From Flavobacterium sp. UBA7680 (GTDB taxonomy: Bacteria; Bacteroidota; Bacteroidia; Flavobacteriales; Flavobacteriaceae), in assembly GCF_002482975.1 (NCBI RefSeq), contig NZ_DLHA01000008.1, positions 4,468-68,467 of the forward strand: a DNA stretch of 64,000 nucleotides, given 5' to 3'. Positions 1 through 8,225 of this stretch are shown here, one piece after another. A program made the translations under genes and the position numbers. The notes below the pieces were generated by a model, which saw only the letters and a list, made by a program, of their open reading frames with translations, was not told where the DNA came from and ran no database searches. Positions within the stretch are counted from its first letter, which is position 1, and the number at the start of each line of letters is the position of its first letter.

Positions 1-1
1 A

Positions 2-67
2 AGTGCCAAAAAAATTGATGATTTAGTAAATGATATTCATGTAAAATCGACTAATACCAGAAATTAA
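2..67 (+). CDS. C-terminal tail of an upstream gene (partial)
   Basis: An open frame enters from the left edge and stops at TAA 65-67. The visible residues end in KKIDDLVNDIHVKS followed by a short polar tail. This could be the last helix of a coiled-coil or chemoreceptor-type protein, which would suit the PAS protein that follows, but 21 residues cannot establish a family. Confidence 0.4.
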   Translation, partial: SAKKIDDLVNDIHVKSTNTRN

Positions 68-145
68 AAACTGTAAAAACCAACTTCCCAGGCAAACATT
101 TTTACATGCACAATCAACCATTTATTAATTATTAGCAGCAAATTT

Positions 146-745
146 ATGGATACGAGATTTAACCGTCCAACGCCTTCTGACAGAGAAGTCGATTGGAATA
201 AAAATAAAGTATTACTTAGTAAAACAGATAAAAACGGAACAATTCTTTATGCCAATGAAGATTTTATAGATGTCTCAGGATATGATGAATTTGAACTTGT
301 AGGACAGCCTCACAATATTGTGAGGCATCCTGATATGCCAAAAGTGATTTTTAAATTCTTGTGGGACAGTATTAAATCAAGTGAAAATATCCATGTTATT
401 ATAAAAAATATGGCAAAAACTGGTCGTTATTACTGGGTTGTAACCGATTTTAAAATTATTGCCGATGCCGATGGAGATATTGTAGGCTATTTTGGAACCA
501 GAAAATCGGTTCCCGAACCTCTCATTACAAAATTTATTGAACCATTATATAAAAAGCTTTTACAAATAGAAGAAACAAGCGGTTTAATCGCTTCCGAAGA
601 ATATTTGGTTGGCTTTTTAGAAGAGCGAAAAAAGACCTATATGGAATATATCGACCATTTAATCGCCACAGGAAAAGATGATAAAAACAAAGTAAGCAAA
701 GGCTTATTCAGCGGTTTATTTGATAAAACTCCGCCCAAGAAATAG
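146..745 (+). CDS. PAS domain protein (Aer-type PAS)
   Basis: The 199-residue protein is essentially one PAS domain, about residues 20-125, followed by a helical tail. The signature NGTILYANEDFIDVSGY, then the PHNIVRHPDMPK stretch and GRYYWVVTDFK, resembles the PAS of aerotaxis receptors and of PAS domains coupled to chemotaxis proteins. There are no membrane segments, kinase, GGDEF or MCP signalling domain, so any signal must pass to a partner. The partner may be the gene cut off at the left edge, which could end in a coiled coil. The PAS assignment is firm; ligand and partner are unknown. Confidence 0.8.
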   Translation: MDTRFNRPTPSDREVDWNKNKVLLSKTDKNGTILYANEDFIDVSGYDEFELVGQPHNIVRHPDMPKVIFKFLWDSIKSSENIHVIIKNMAKTGRYYWVVTDFKIIADADGDIVGYFGTRKSVPEPLITKFIEPLYKKLLQIEETSGLIASEEYLVGFLEERKKTYMEYIDHLIATGKDDKNKVSKGLFSGLFDKTPPKK

Positions 746-1035
746 AAATAGTTTAATAAATATACTTCATTGCGTCGACGTAATATTCAAATCAAAAGTT
801 TGCTCCCCAACAAATCTAATCACCTGAATATGTAAAACTTATTGATGCAGTGGAGTGTATTTTTTTTAAGATTCTAAGTTGCTAAGGTTCTAAGTGACTA
901 AGTTTTTTTAGCTCCAAAGTAAAAAAGAAGATTTATCTTAAATAGAATTTAGTACCAAATTGTCATCCTGAGCGAAGTCGAAGGCTTATGAAAAAGAAAA
1001 ACCTTAGAATCTTAGCATCTCAGAACCTTAGCATC
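746..1035. repeat. Spacer with paired inverted dispersed repeats
   Basis: This 290-bp gap has no convincing gene. It holds an imperfect inverted pair of an 11-bp-periodic repeat: 868-902 (AAGATTCTAAG units) and 1003-1038 (CTTAGAATCTTAGC units). A single copy of the CCTGAGCGAAGTCGAAGG repeat lies at 961-985. Related copies occur at 13796-13829, 16235-16301 and 40504-40537. The pair could fold into a large hairpin downstream of the convergent PAS and recG genes. Confidence 0.7.
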
Positions 1036-3144
1036 TTACGAGATATAATTCCAAATATTTTTCTTCTTCGTCAATTCTATAAAAACCATTTTTAAAATAG
1101 CATGTTCTGGTTTTTGCAAAGGAGCGTCTTCTTTTAAAACTTTTAAGGCATAGTTTCGTGCCAAAGATAAAATATCACGATCGCGGACAATATCAGCTAT
1201 TTGAAGATTTAAAACACCACTTTGCTGCGTTCCCATTAAATCTCCTGGGCCGCGAAGTTTAAGGTCGACTTCGGCGATTTCGAAACCGTCGTTCGTTTGC
1301 ACCATTGTTTCCATTCTGGTTTTACTGTCGGCACTTAATTTGTGGCTGGTCATTAAGATGCAATAACTCTGTTCCGCGCCACGGCCCACACGTCCGCGTA
1401 GCTGGTGGAGTTGTGAGAGACCAAAACGTTCGGCACTTTCGATAATCATAACGCTGGCATTTGGCACATTTACACCAACCTCAATTACAGTTGTTGCAAC
1501 CATAATATTGGTTTTTCCTTCAGAAAAACGTTTCATTTCGGCATCTTTATCCGCAGGTTTCATTTTTCCGTGCAGAATCGAAATCGAATATTGCGGCAGC
1601 GGAAAATCTCTTGAAATACTTTCATAACCGTCCATTAAATCCTTATAATCCATTTTTTCAGATTCCTGAATTAACGGATATACAATATAAATCTGTCTTC
1701 CTTTGGCAATTTCGTCACGCAGGAATTTCCATACTTTTAAGCGGTTACTATCAAAACGATGTGCGGTTTCTATAGGTTTTCTTCCAGGTGGTAATTCATC
1801 AATTACAGAAATATCTAAATCTCCGTATAAACTCATCGCCAAAGTCCTCGGAATTGGCGTTGCCGTCATAACCAAAACGTGCGGCGGAATATCATTTTTC
1901 TTCCACAATTTTGATCGTTGTTCTACACCAAAACGATGCTGCTCATCAATAACAGCCAAACCTAAACTTTGAAATTTTACTTTATCTTCTAACAAAGCGT
2001 GAGTTCCAATCAAAATCTGCAGATTTCCATTTTCAAGTTCTTCATGAATAATTTTTCTTTCAGAAGTTTTAGTCGAACCTGTTAATATTTTGATGTTGAT
2101 GTTTAACGTATTAGCAAATTCAGACAATCCGATAAAATGCTGATTTGCCAGAATTTCTGTCGGCGCCATTAAACACGCCTGAAAACCATTATCTATCGCC
2201 AAAAGCATGCTCATAAAAGCCACAATCGTTTTTCCCGATCCAACATCTCCTTGAAGTAATCGGTTCATTTGGGCGTTACTTCCCATATCGGAGCGGATTT
2301 CTTTGATAACCCTTTTTTGAGCATTTGTCAAATCAAACGGAAGATGATTTTGATAAAAATGATTAAAAAGTTCACCCACTTTTGTAAACGGATGTCCTTT
2401 TATTTTATGCTTTCTGATTAGGTTTTTAGTGATTAATTGTAATTGAATAAAAAACAATTCTTCAAATTTTAATCGGAATTGGGCTTTCGCCAAAGCATCT
2501 GCACTTTTGGGAAAATGTATATTAAATAAAGCCGCTCTTTTCGGAATCAGCTTTAATTCTTCAATTAAATAAGGCGGGAAAGTTTCGGTAAACAAAGCCT
2601 GAGTTTCAATAAATAATTGTTCCATCATTTTATTGATCGTTCGATTTGAAATTCCGCGATTTGTCAGCGTTTCTGTAGAAGGATAAACCGGCTGCATAGC
2701 AGAACGAAGGCTTTTTTCGTGTTCGCTTAACAACTCTATTTCCGGATGCGCCATACTAAATTGGCTTCCGTACAAAGAACATTTTCCAAAAATAACAAGC
2801 TGTTCGTTTAGTTTTAAACTTTCGCGAATCCATTTATGGCCCTGAAACCAGTTCAGTTCAATCATTCCCGTTTCATCAACAAAACTGGCAACCAAACGTT
2901 TTTTGTTTTTGGCAAATTCAACCGTTTTTATGTTGATGATTTTTCCAACAATCTGAACCTCAGTTCCTGTATTCTGCAGTTCATTAATCTTATAATAACG
3001 CGTCCTGTCAATATATCGATTGGGATAAAAATTGACTAAATCTCCGTATTTATGAATTCCCAATTCCTTACGAAGCAATTGACCGCGACTTGGGCCAACA
3101 CCTTTTAAGTATTCGATAGGGGTTTCGAGGAGATTATTAGACAT
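1036..3144 (-). CDS. recG: ATP-dependent DNA helicase RecG
   Basis: RecG drives branch migration and fork regression at stalled replication forks and recombination intermediates. The 702 residues match the family's usual length. An N-terminal wedge/OB-fold region (about residues 1-180) contains the IEYLKGVGPSRGQLLRKELG start typical of RecG. The helicase core follows, with Walker A GDVGSGKT near residue 300, the DEQH box (VIDEQHRFG) near residue 400, MTATPIPRTLAMS, and C-terminal GRVGRG and SYCILM motifs. It is transcribed alone, towards the PAS gene. Confidence 0.97.
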   Translation of the reverse strand: MSNNLLETPIEYLKGVGPSRGQLLRKELGIHKYGDLVNFYPNRYIDRTRYYKINELQNTGTEVQIVGKIINIKTVEFAKNKKRLVASFVDETGMIELNWFQGHKWIRESLKLNEQLVIFGKCSLYGSQFSMAHPEIELLSEHEKSLRSAMQPVYPSTETLTNRGISNRTINKMMEQLFIETQALFTETFPPYLIEELKLIPKRAALFNIHFPKSADALAKAQFRLKFEELFFIQLQLITKNLIRKHKIKGHPFTKVGELFNHFYQNHLPFDLTNAQKRVIKEIRSDMGSNAQMNRLLQGDVGSGKTIVAFMSMLLAIDNGFQACLMAPTEILANQHFIGLSEFANTLNINIKILTGSTKTSERKIIHEELENGNLQILIGTHALLEDKVKFQSLGLAVIDEQHRFGVEQRSKLWKKNDIPPHVLVMTATPIPRTLAMSLYGDLDISVIDELPPGRKPIETAHRFDSNRLKVWKFLRDEIAKGRQIYIVYPLIQESEKMDYKDLMDGYESISRDFPLPQYSISILHGKMKPADKDAEMKRFSEGKTNIMVATTVIEVGVNVPNASVMIIESAERFGLSQLHQLRGRVGRGAEQSYCILMTSHKLSADSKTRMETMVQTNDGFEIAEVDLKLRGPGDLMGTQQSGVLNLQIADIVRDRDILSLARNYALKVLKEDAPLQKPEHAILKMVFIELTKKKNIWNYIS

Positions 3145-3343
3145 GCAGGGATTTTAGATTTTAGACTTTAGATTGTTGATTTTAAATTTTAGAAGCATGA
3201 GAATAGATTTTAGTCTATTTTCTTTATTCTATTTTCTTTTCTCTTTCCTCTTTTTTCTTTCAAAAAGCGAAGATAGATTTTAATTACATAATTTGAAAAT
3301 CTGAAATATTGATATTACCATTTTAATAAATAAAGATAATTCT

Positions 3344-3351
3344 TAGATTTG
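3344..3351 (+). promoter_or_regulatory. Possible -7 promoter element, TAGATTTG
   Basis: Matches the Bacteroidota -7 consensus TAnnTTTG and lies 24 bp before the start at 3376. No well-placed TTG -33 box is evident. The preceding spacer (3145-3343) holds AT-rich TTTAGATTTTAGA-type repeats and pyrimidine tracts. Confidence 0.45.
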
Positions 3352-3375
3352 TTTTAAATATAAGCCACTAAGAAA

Positions 3376-5148
3376 ATGAATAAAGAAGAAAAAGTTCCTT
3401 TTGAAACTATTGAATTTGCAGGTGTTACATTTAAAGTAATTAATAGATACGAAGCCCATACTATTATTGGAGATCTTACCGATTTTAGCGGTGAAAAAAT
3501 CTATAATGTTTTTGAAGATGCCTGGCGTTTTCCTGATTATGAAGAAAATCCAATATTTTTATTAGCAGAAAATGATGTGGAAATGGATTCCTTCGAAATG
3601 GATTTCACTACAGAAGAACATCAGGATATTTTTATTCTTGGATTTATATTTAAAGGAAATCTGAATGTTACCAAACTCATAAGTTCTTTTGATACAGATA
3701 ATTCTCCTGCATTAATTGTTTTAGGAGAAACTAAAACGGTCAATATTACTTTATTTGGAAGCGTTCATTATTTAGGCGGAGGCTTAAAATGTGATACTAT
3801 TATTGGTGAATATAATCACGGAGAACTTTTTGTAAAAGGCGATGTTACAGCGTGGTTGATTTACAGCGACGATATGATAATGCATTTTGAGCGTTTTACA
3901 GATGTTCAGGCGATTGTGAGTGTAAACAGACCAGATATAATGATTTGTAGCAACCTGAGTGATGCTGACGGCAATATAATTACAATTGATAACTACTTTC
4001 CATCCACTCATAAATTATCTGATATTGTCGACGATTCTTTCATCGAACATACAAAATATGGAACTGAAATACTAGGGAATAATTACCACGAAGATGTTTT
4101 TAAAGAAGGACTTTCAATCCTTGATTATGATAAAAAAGAAAAATATATGTATACTGATTTTAGGAGTCAGTTTATAAATATGGTGGAAGTTTTGTCTCAA
4201 TTAGAATATGTAAAACACATTGGCAGAATTAGTAAAAAGAGCGGTACAAACGAATATTCGTTTATTCCGTTTACTTATGAAGGAAAAAAATACAGTCAGA
4301 TTTCTGAAGAAATTGGAAATGGTTTTAATATAAAAATGCGTGCTTTATGGTGTCATGATGATGAAGAAATCACGTTAGTTCTAGAATATCTTGATGAAGA
4401 TGGAGACACGAAATACCAATGGGCAAATAATGAAACTGCGCCAGGAATAGAAATGTTTACTGTTAAATGTGCTGCATTAGAAGCTTTTGAAGTATTGACA
4501 GCAGAGCCTTCTGAAGAAGATGAAGACGACGATGAAGAAACTGAATATCAGGAATATGATAATAGTTTTTCTTTAGAAGAATATTCGGTTCAGTTTGGCA
4601 ATTATGCTTTACCCGAAGATTTAGTAAAATTATATGAATTTGATCAAAAGTATGGATCTGAAACCTATTCAGAATGTTTTGGGTTATTAATATATGATGA
4701 TAAAACCGGAATAAAAACTTGGTCTGAAAAGGAAGAATTCTATAATAGTTTTATTGAATTTGCAGGCGCAAACGGTTCAGGAAGTTCTTATGCGTACTGG
4801 CTTATTGATAAAAATTTAAATAATTGTCCGATAGTGGTTTTTGGCGACGAAGGCGGAATTCATGTTGTAGCCGAAAATACACGTAAATTAATTCATCTTT
4901 TAACTCTTGATACCGAAGTTTCAGTCGATTTTGACAACGCTTATTTCTATAAAGATGAAGAATATTATGAAGAGAATGAAAATAAAGAAGAGTTTCAGCA
5001 ATGGGTTAAAAAGGAATTTGGTTTAAATGCAATAGAATCAAACGAAAAAACGGATGAAATCGTAGACGAAGCAAAAGCAAAGTATAAAAAACAACTCAAC
5101 GATTTTTTAATCAAATTCGATATTGAAATTGGTGAAGATGAAGAATAG
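3376..5148 (+). CDS. Large acidic protein of unknown function, possible beta-helix plus SMI1/KNR4-like region
   Basis: I do not recognise this 590-residue protein with certainty. It has no signal peptide or membrane segment and is very acidic. Residues about 80-200 are a run of short beta-like strands with regular G/D turns (GNLNVTKL, VNITLFGSVHYLGGG, GELFVKGDVTAWL), suggesting a solenoid. After an acidic linker near residue 385 (EEDEDDDEE), residues about 400-530 (YALPEDLVKLYEFDQKYG, then VVFGDEGGIHVVAENT) resemble SMI1/KNR4 (SUKH) domains, which often act as immunity or scaffolding proteins. No toxin gene is adjacent. The domain reading is inference. Confidence 0.6.
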   Translation: MNKEEKVPFETIEFAGVTFKVINRYEAHTIIGDLTDFSGEKIYNVFEDAWRFPDYEENPIFLLAENDVEMDSFEMDFTTEEHQDIFILGFIFKGNLNVTKLISSFDTDNSPALIVLGETKTVNITLFGSVHYLGGGLKCDTIIGEYNHGELFVKGDVTAWLIYSDDMIMHFERFTDVQAIVSVNRPDIMICSNLSDADGNIITIDNYFPSTHKLSDIVDDSFIEHTKYGTEILGNNYHEDVFKEGLSILDYDKKEKYMYTDFRSQFINMVEVLSQLEYVKHIGRISKKSGTNEYSFIPFTYEGKKYSQISEEIGNGFNIKMRALWCHDDEEITLVLEYLDEDGDTKYQWANNETAPGIEMFTVKCAALEAFEVLTAEPSEEDEDDDEETEYQEYDNSFSLEEYSVQFGNYALPEDLVKLYEFDQKYGSETYSECFGLLIYDDKTGIKTWSEKEEFYNSFIEFAGANGSGSSYAYWLIDKNLNNCPIVVFGDEGGIHVVAENTRKLIHLLTLDTEVSVDFDNAYFYKDEEYYEENENKEEFQQWVKKEFGLNAIESNEKTDEIVDEAKAKYKKQLNDFLIKFDIEIGEDEE

Positions 5149-5172
5149 TTCTCGTAATCATAAATGAATATT

Positions 5173-5180
5173 TATCTTTG
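5173..5180 (+). promoter_or_regulatory. Possible -7 promoter element, TATCTTTG
   Basis: TAnnTTTG match 15 bp before the ATG at 5196, in the 47-bp gap after the preceding gene. No clear -33 TTG. Confidence 0.45.
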
Positions 5181-5195
5181 ACTAAAATTTAAAAA

Positions 5196-5735
5196 ATGAC
5201 AACACACTTAGCACTTCTTCGCGGAATCAATGTTTCTGGTCACAATATGATCAAAATGGACGCTTTGAAAACAATGCTTGAAAATATTGGTTTTCAAAAC
5301 GTTCGTACTTATCTGCAATCCGGAAATGTTTTTGTAGATAGTGAAGAAGATGCTGCAAAAGTGGGTTTTATGATCAAACAGGAAATTTTTAAGGTTTTTG
5401 GGCATGAAGTTCCCGCCATTGTAATTGCAAAAAAGGATTTAGAATTGTGTTTTGCAAACAATCTTTATTTGAAGGAAAAAGATATAGATATCAAAAAACT
5501 TTATATTGTTTTTGTTGCGATTGCTTTAAAGAAAGAAAGCATACATGATTTAAAAATCAGTCAGTTTAAACCAGACGAAGCAACTATTGACGATAACAGA
5601 ATTTATATTAAATATGCTGTTGGCGCAGGAAAAACAAGACTGGAATTGAAATACATAGAGAAAAAACTCAATGTAATTGGCACAATGCGAAACTTGAATA
5701 CGGTCACGAATTTGCTAGCAATGTATGAAGAATAG
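5196..5735 (+). CDS. DUF1697 family protein
   Basis: The 179-residue protein opens with HLALLRGINVSGHNMIKMD and continues with LENIGFQNVRTYLQSGNVFV, the hallmark of the DUF1697 family, widespread small cytoplasmic proteins of unknown biochemical role. Length and the C-terminal TMRNLNTVTNLL motif also fit. It probably has its own promoter and ends 2 bp before the convergent 5738-6241 gene. Confidence 0.85.
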   Translation: MTTHLALLRGINVSGHNMIKMDALKTMLENIGFQNVRTYLQSGNVFVDSEEDAAKVGFMIKQEIFKVFGHEVPAIVIAKKDLELCFANNLYLKEKDIDIKKLYIVFVAIALKKESIHDLKISQFKPDEATIDDNRIYIKYAVGAGKTRLELKYIEKKLNVIGTMRNLNTVTNLLAMYEE

Positions 5736-5737
5736 AA

Positions 5738-6241
5738 TTAATCCCGCATCCATTTTTGCATTGCTGGAAAAGCCGCTTTTCCTTCTTTAGCAGCAAGTTC
5801 ATTTCCCAGACATAAACCCATCCATTCCAAAAGAGGTAATCCGATGTAATTTTCATTGCTAAAATTTGAAATTAACCAATCAGAATCATTTTTATATCCA
5901 TTAGGGTGAAATATAAATTCTAACGGTAAATTCAAATATTTGGCTGCGGCAAATGACCAAAGAATAGCCGCAATTTCTTCTCCGTGAGTAGGCCATTCAG
6001 AAGAAATTTCATCTGTACCTATTAATTTTCTTTCTATAGAAGTTGTAACGGCAAGATGTCCGGCTTCATGTAAAATATCTCCGGGATATAGTAAATTATT
6101 ATAATCAATATAAATGCAATTTGGCCCTAAATCCAATCCGGGTAAAAAAGTTGTACCCAATTCTTTTTCAACTATATTGATGTTAATTTCATTTAAAAAC
6201 TGAAGTACTTTTTTTACTTCGTAACTTTCTTGCAAAGACAT
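5738..6241 (-). CDS. Conserved hypothetical, possible zinc-metalloprotein (HEAGH motif)
   Basis: This 167-residue cytoplasmic-looking protein has GDILHEAGHLAV at about residues 56-67, an HExxH zinc-peptidase signature, followed some 30 residues later by a THGEEIAAILWSFAAAKY helix that could supply a third ligand. The family is not one I can name. It lies 25 bp downstream of the Dph6-like gene on the same strand and may be cotranscribed. Peptidase activity is only a guess from the motif. Confidence 0.65.
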   Translation of the reverse strand: MSLQESYEVKKVLQFLNEININIVEKELGTTFLPGLDLGPNCIYIDYNNLLYPGDILHEAGHLAVTTSIERKLIGTDEISSEWPTHGEEIAAILWSFAAAKYLNLPLEFIFHPNGYKNDSDWLISNFSNENYIGLPLLEWMGLCLGNELAAKEGKAAFPAMQKWMRD

Positions 6242-6266
6242 ATAAATTTGCTTTTACATTGAACAA

Positions 6267-7004
6267 TTAAATAAGATCACAATACCAAAATCCATAATCA
6301 AAAGCATCTGTAGCATTTGTGTCGCAGGCTTTATTGGATGAATCTTGACTTTTTGGTTTTTCATATTTTCGATAAACAATTTCTCCAATTTTAAAATTTA
6401 TAGGTTTTGAAAAAATTGGCCCATCAAATGTAAAAGTATGAAATTCTCCATTTTCTCCGCAAACATCAACGTTTTCAGGTAAATCATTTATGAAATCCTG
6501 ATCGATAATTCGGCCGACAAAACTTTTATCTAAATATCTTTCGTTTACACAAACCACAATCGTTTTAAATCCAAGCGAAATAAATTCCTGAATTAAATCG
6601 TGAGTTGGGATTTTCCAAATAGGGAAAACACCTTCAAAACCTATTCTCGACAATTGTTCTTCACGATATTTTCGTAAATCTTCCAGAAAAATATCTCCAA
6701 AAACAGAATATGTAATTCCTTCGTTTTTTAATTCAGTCAAGGTTTCTGTCATTACGGTTTCATAAACTTCCATTGTTGGCATTTCCGGAACCTGCATAAT
6801 TTTTAATGGAATTCCGATGCTTTCTGCCTGTGCCTGTAATAATTCAACACGAACTCCGTGCATTGAAATTCGCTGATATTGCTGATTCACGCTTGTTAAT
6901 AAACATTCGATTTTAAATTCAGGATTTTGAAGAATTTTGTATAATGTTAGTGCAGAATCTTTTCCGCTGCTCCAGTTAAATAAGGCTTTTTTAGGTATAG
7001 ACAC
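6267..7004 (-). CDS. Dph6-like adenine nucleotide alpha hydrolase (diphthine--ammonia ligase family)
   Basis: A 245-residue PP-loop ATPase. The N-terminus has FNWSSGKDSALTLYKIL, the SGGKDS-type pyrophosphatase loop, and MHGVRVELLQAQAESIGIP and the late CGENGEFHTFTFDGP block are typical of the Dph6/MJ0570 family. In eukaryotes and archaea Dph6 amidates diphthine. Bacteria lack diphthamide, so the bacterial substrate is unknown and no gene symbol is given. The start is set by the ATG directly before the PP-loop strand. Confidence 0.88.
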   Translation of the reverse strand: MSIPKKALFNWSSGKDSALTLYKILQNPEFKIECLLTSVNQQYQRISMHGVRVELLQAQAESIGIPLKIMQVPEMPTMEVYETVMTETLTELKNEGITYSVFGDIFLEDLRKYREEQLSRIGFEGVFPIWKIPTHDLIQEFISLGFKTIVVCVNERYLDKSFVGRIIDQDFINDLPENVDVCGENGEFHTFTFDGPIFSKPINFKIGEIVYRKYEKPKSQDSSNKACDTNATDAFDYGFWYCDLI

Positions 7005-7065
7005 GTTGGGTTATTTTTGTGTGGTAAACTTACAAATTTCATTCGATTTGTTGGTGGAACCTTTG

Positions 7066-7073
7066 TAACTTTG
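7066..7073 (+). promoter_or_regulatory. Possible -7 promoter element of the RAYT gene, TAACTTTG
   Basis: TAnnTTTG match 20 bp before the ATG at 7093. TTG triplets upstream are only 12-15 bp away, closer than the usual spacing. Confidence 0.4.
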
Positions 7074-7425
7074 GGCTTTTACACGCCAATTTATGACATT
7101 ATATAAGGACAAATTAAAAATTGATTCCAATCGATTGAGAGATTGGGATTATTCTAGTGAAGCAGTTTATTTCATTACGATGGTTACAAAAGACAGAGAA
7201 TGCATTTTTGGATCTGTTGAAGATGGAAAAATGATTTTAAATTAAAATGGAAAGATTGTGGAGAATGAGCTTTTGAAATCGATAAAAATTCGCAAAAATT
7301 GGTTTTTCCATAATTGGATTGTGATGCCAAATCATATTCATTTGTTGATTGAAATTCAGGGAAATATGGAAACACGGGTTGAAACGTCACAAATTAAAAC
7401 GTCGCAGATTAACACATCGCATATT

Positions 7426-7451
7426 GTAGAGACGCACAGCAGTGCGTCTAC
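7426..7451 (+). repeat. REP palindrome, copy 1 forward
   Basis: The 5' tetranucleotide GTAG is followed by an 8-bp stem AGACGCAC / GTGCGTCT with loop AGCA. This GTAG-plus-hairpin layout is the one recognised by RAYT transposases. Identical forward copies are at 7621-7646, 7831-7856 and 59208-59233. Confidence 0.85.
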
Positions 7452-7504
7452 GTCCAGCATATCCACAACGAATGAAACGCAATCTTTGTCGACAACCTTT
7501 GCGG

Positions 7505-7528
7505 AGACGCACTGCTGTGCATCTCTAC
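7505..7528 (-). repeat. REP palindrome, copy 1 reverse
   Basis: On the minus strand: GTAG, then AGATGCAC, loop AGCA, then GTGCGTCT. The single change in the stem is a C to T that keeps pairing as a G-T wobble. With the forward REP at 7426 it forms a unit with the GTAG ends on the outside. Confidence 0.8.
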
Positions 7529-7620
7529 AGAGCCAATCGTTATCGAAATTATCAAATGAACCGTTGCCGGAATTATCAAATGAATCGAATTTAAACGCAC
7601 AAATTAACACATCGCATATC

Positions 7621-7646
7621 GTAGAGACGCACAGCAGTGCGTCTAC
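7621..7646 (+). repeat. REP palindrome, copy 2 forward
   Basis: Identical to the REP at 7426, exactly 195 bp downstream. Confidence 0.85.
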
Positions 7647-7699
7647 GTCCGGCACATCCACAACGAATGAACCCCAATCTTTGTCGACAATCTTTGCGG

Positions 7700-7723
7700 A
7701 GACGCACTGCTGTGCGTCTCTAC
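7700..7723 (-). repeat. REP palindrome, copy 2 reverse
   Basis: Minus strand GTAG with a perfect AGACGCAC / GTGCGTCT stem and AGCA loop, exactly 195 bp after copy 1 reverse. Confidence 0.85.
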
Positions 7724-7830
7724 AGAACCAATCTGTGTCGCAATTATCAAACGAATCGTTGCCGAAATTACTAAATGAATCAAATTTAAACACGCAGATT
7801 ACAACATCACAAATTAACACATCGCATATT

Positions 7831-7856
7831 GTAGAGACGCACAGCAGTGCGTCTAC
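7831..7856 (+). repeat. REP palindrome, copy 3 forward
   Basis: Identical to the REP at 7426; 210 bp after copy 2. Confidence 0.85.
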
Positions 7857-7909
7857 GTCCGGCACATCCACAACGAATGAACCCCAATCTTTGTCGACAT
7901 ACTTTGCGG

Positions 7910-7933
7910 AGACACACTGCTGTGCGCCTCTAC
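7910..7933 (-). repeat. REP palindrome, copy 3 reverse
   Basis: Minus strand GTAG, AGGCGCAC, loop AGCA, GTGTGTCT. Two substitutions relative to the other copies both leave G-T wobble pairs, so the hairpin survives. Confidence 0.75.
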
Positions 7934-8225
7934 AGAACCAATCATTATCAAAATTATCAAACGAATCGTTATCAAATTCATCAAACCAATCTTTGTCAAA
8001 ATTTGCGAACGAACCAAATTTGTCCCGTAAACCCAATTCCATTTCATCATTTGTTGCTATTTTTAAATCGGTTACAACGAAACAAATCAATGGTTTTGAA
8101 ACAATTTGGCAGCAAAACTATCACGATCATATTGTTAGAAATTACAAAACATTTGAAACAATTTATGATTATATTAAAAATAATCCAATATCTTGGGATA
8201 CGGATTCTATAAATTCACAATTGCA

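Larger units (their letters stand above)
7408..8010 (+). repeat. Three tandem ~195-210 bp units inside the RAYT frame
   Basis: The sequence ATTAACACATCGCATAT recurs at 7408, 7603 and 7813. Units one and two are offset by exactly 195 bp (65 codons); the third is offset by 210 bp because 15 bp (five codons) were added. The frame is preserved throughout. The right boundary, near 8010, is approximate because the third unit diverges. Confidence 0.9.

Noticed and set aside
7408..8010. CRISPR or phage-like repeat array
   Set aside because: Units are about 195-210 bp, contain paired REPs and stay in frame within a transposase gene.
7356..8090. Long open frame antisense to the transposase gene (244 codons)
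   Set aside because: It arises from the triplet-length tandem units and their REP palindromes; the product is a repeat of CDVLICD-like residues without homologous features.
8193..8225. Upstream TTG start for the M1 peptidase
   Set aside because: It would put eleven extra residues before a well-formed signal peptide that begins at ATG 8226.
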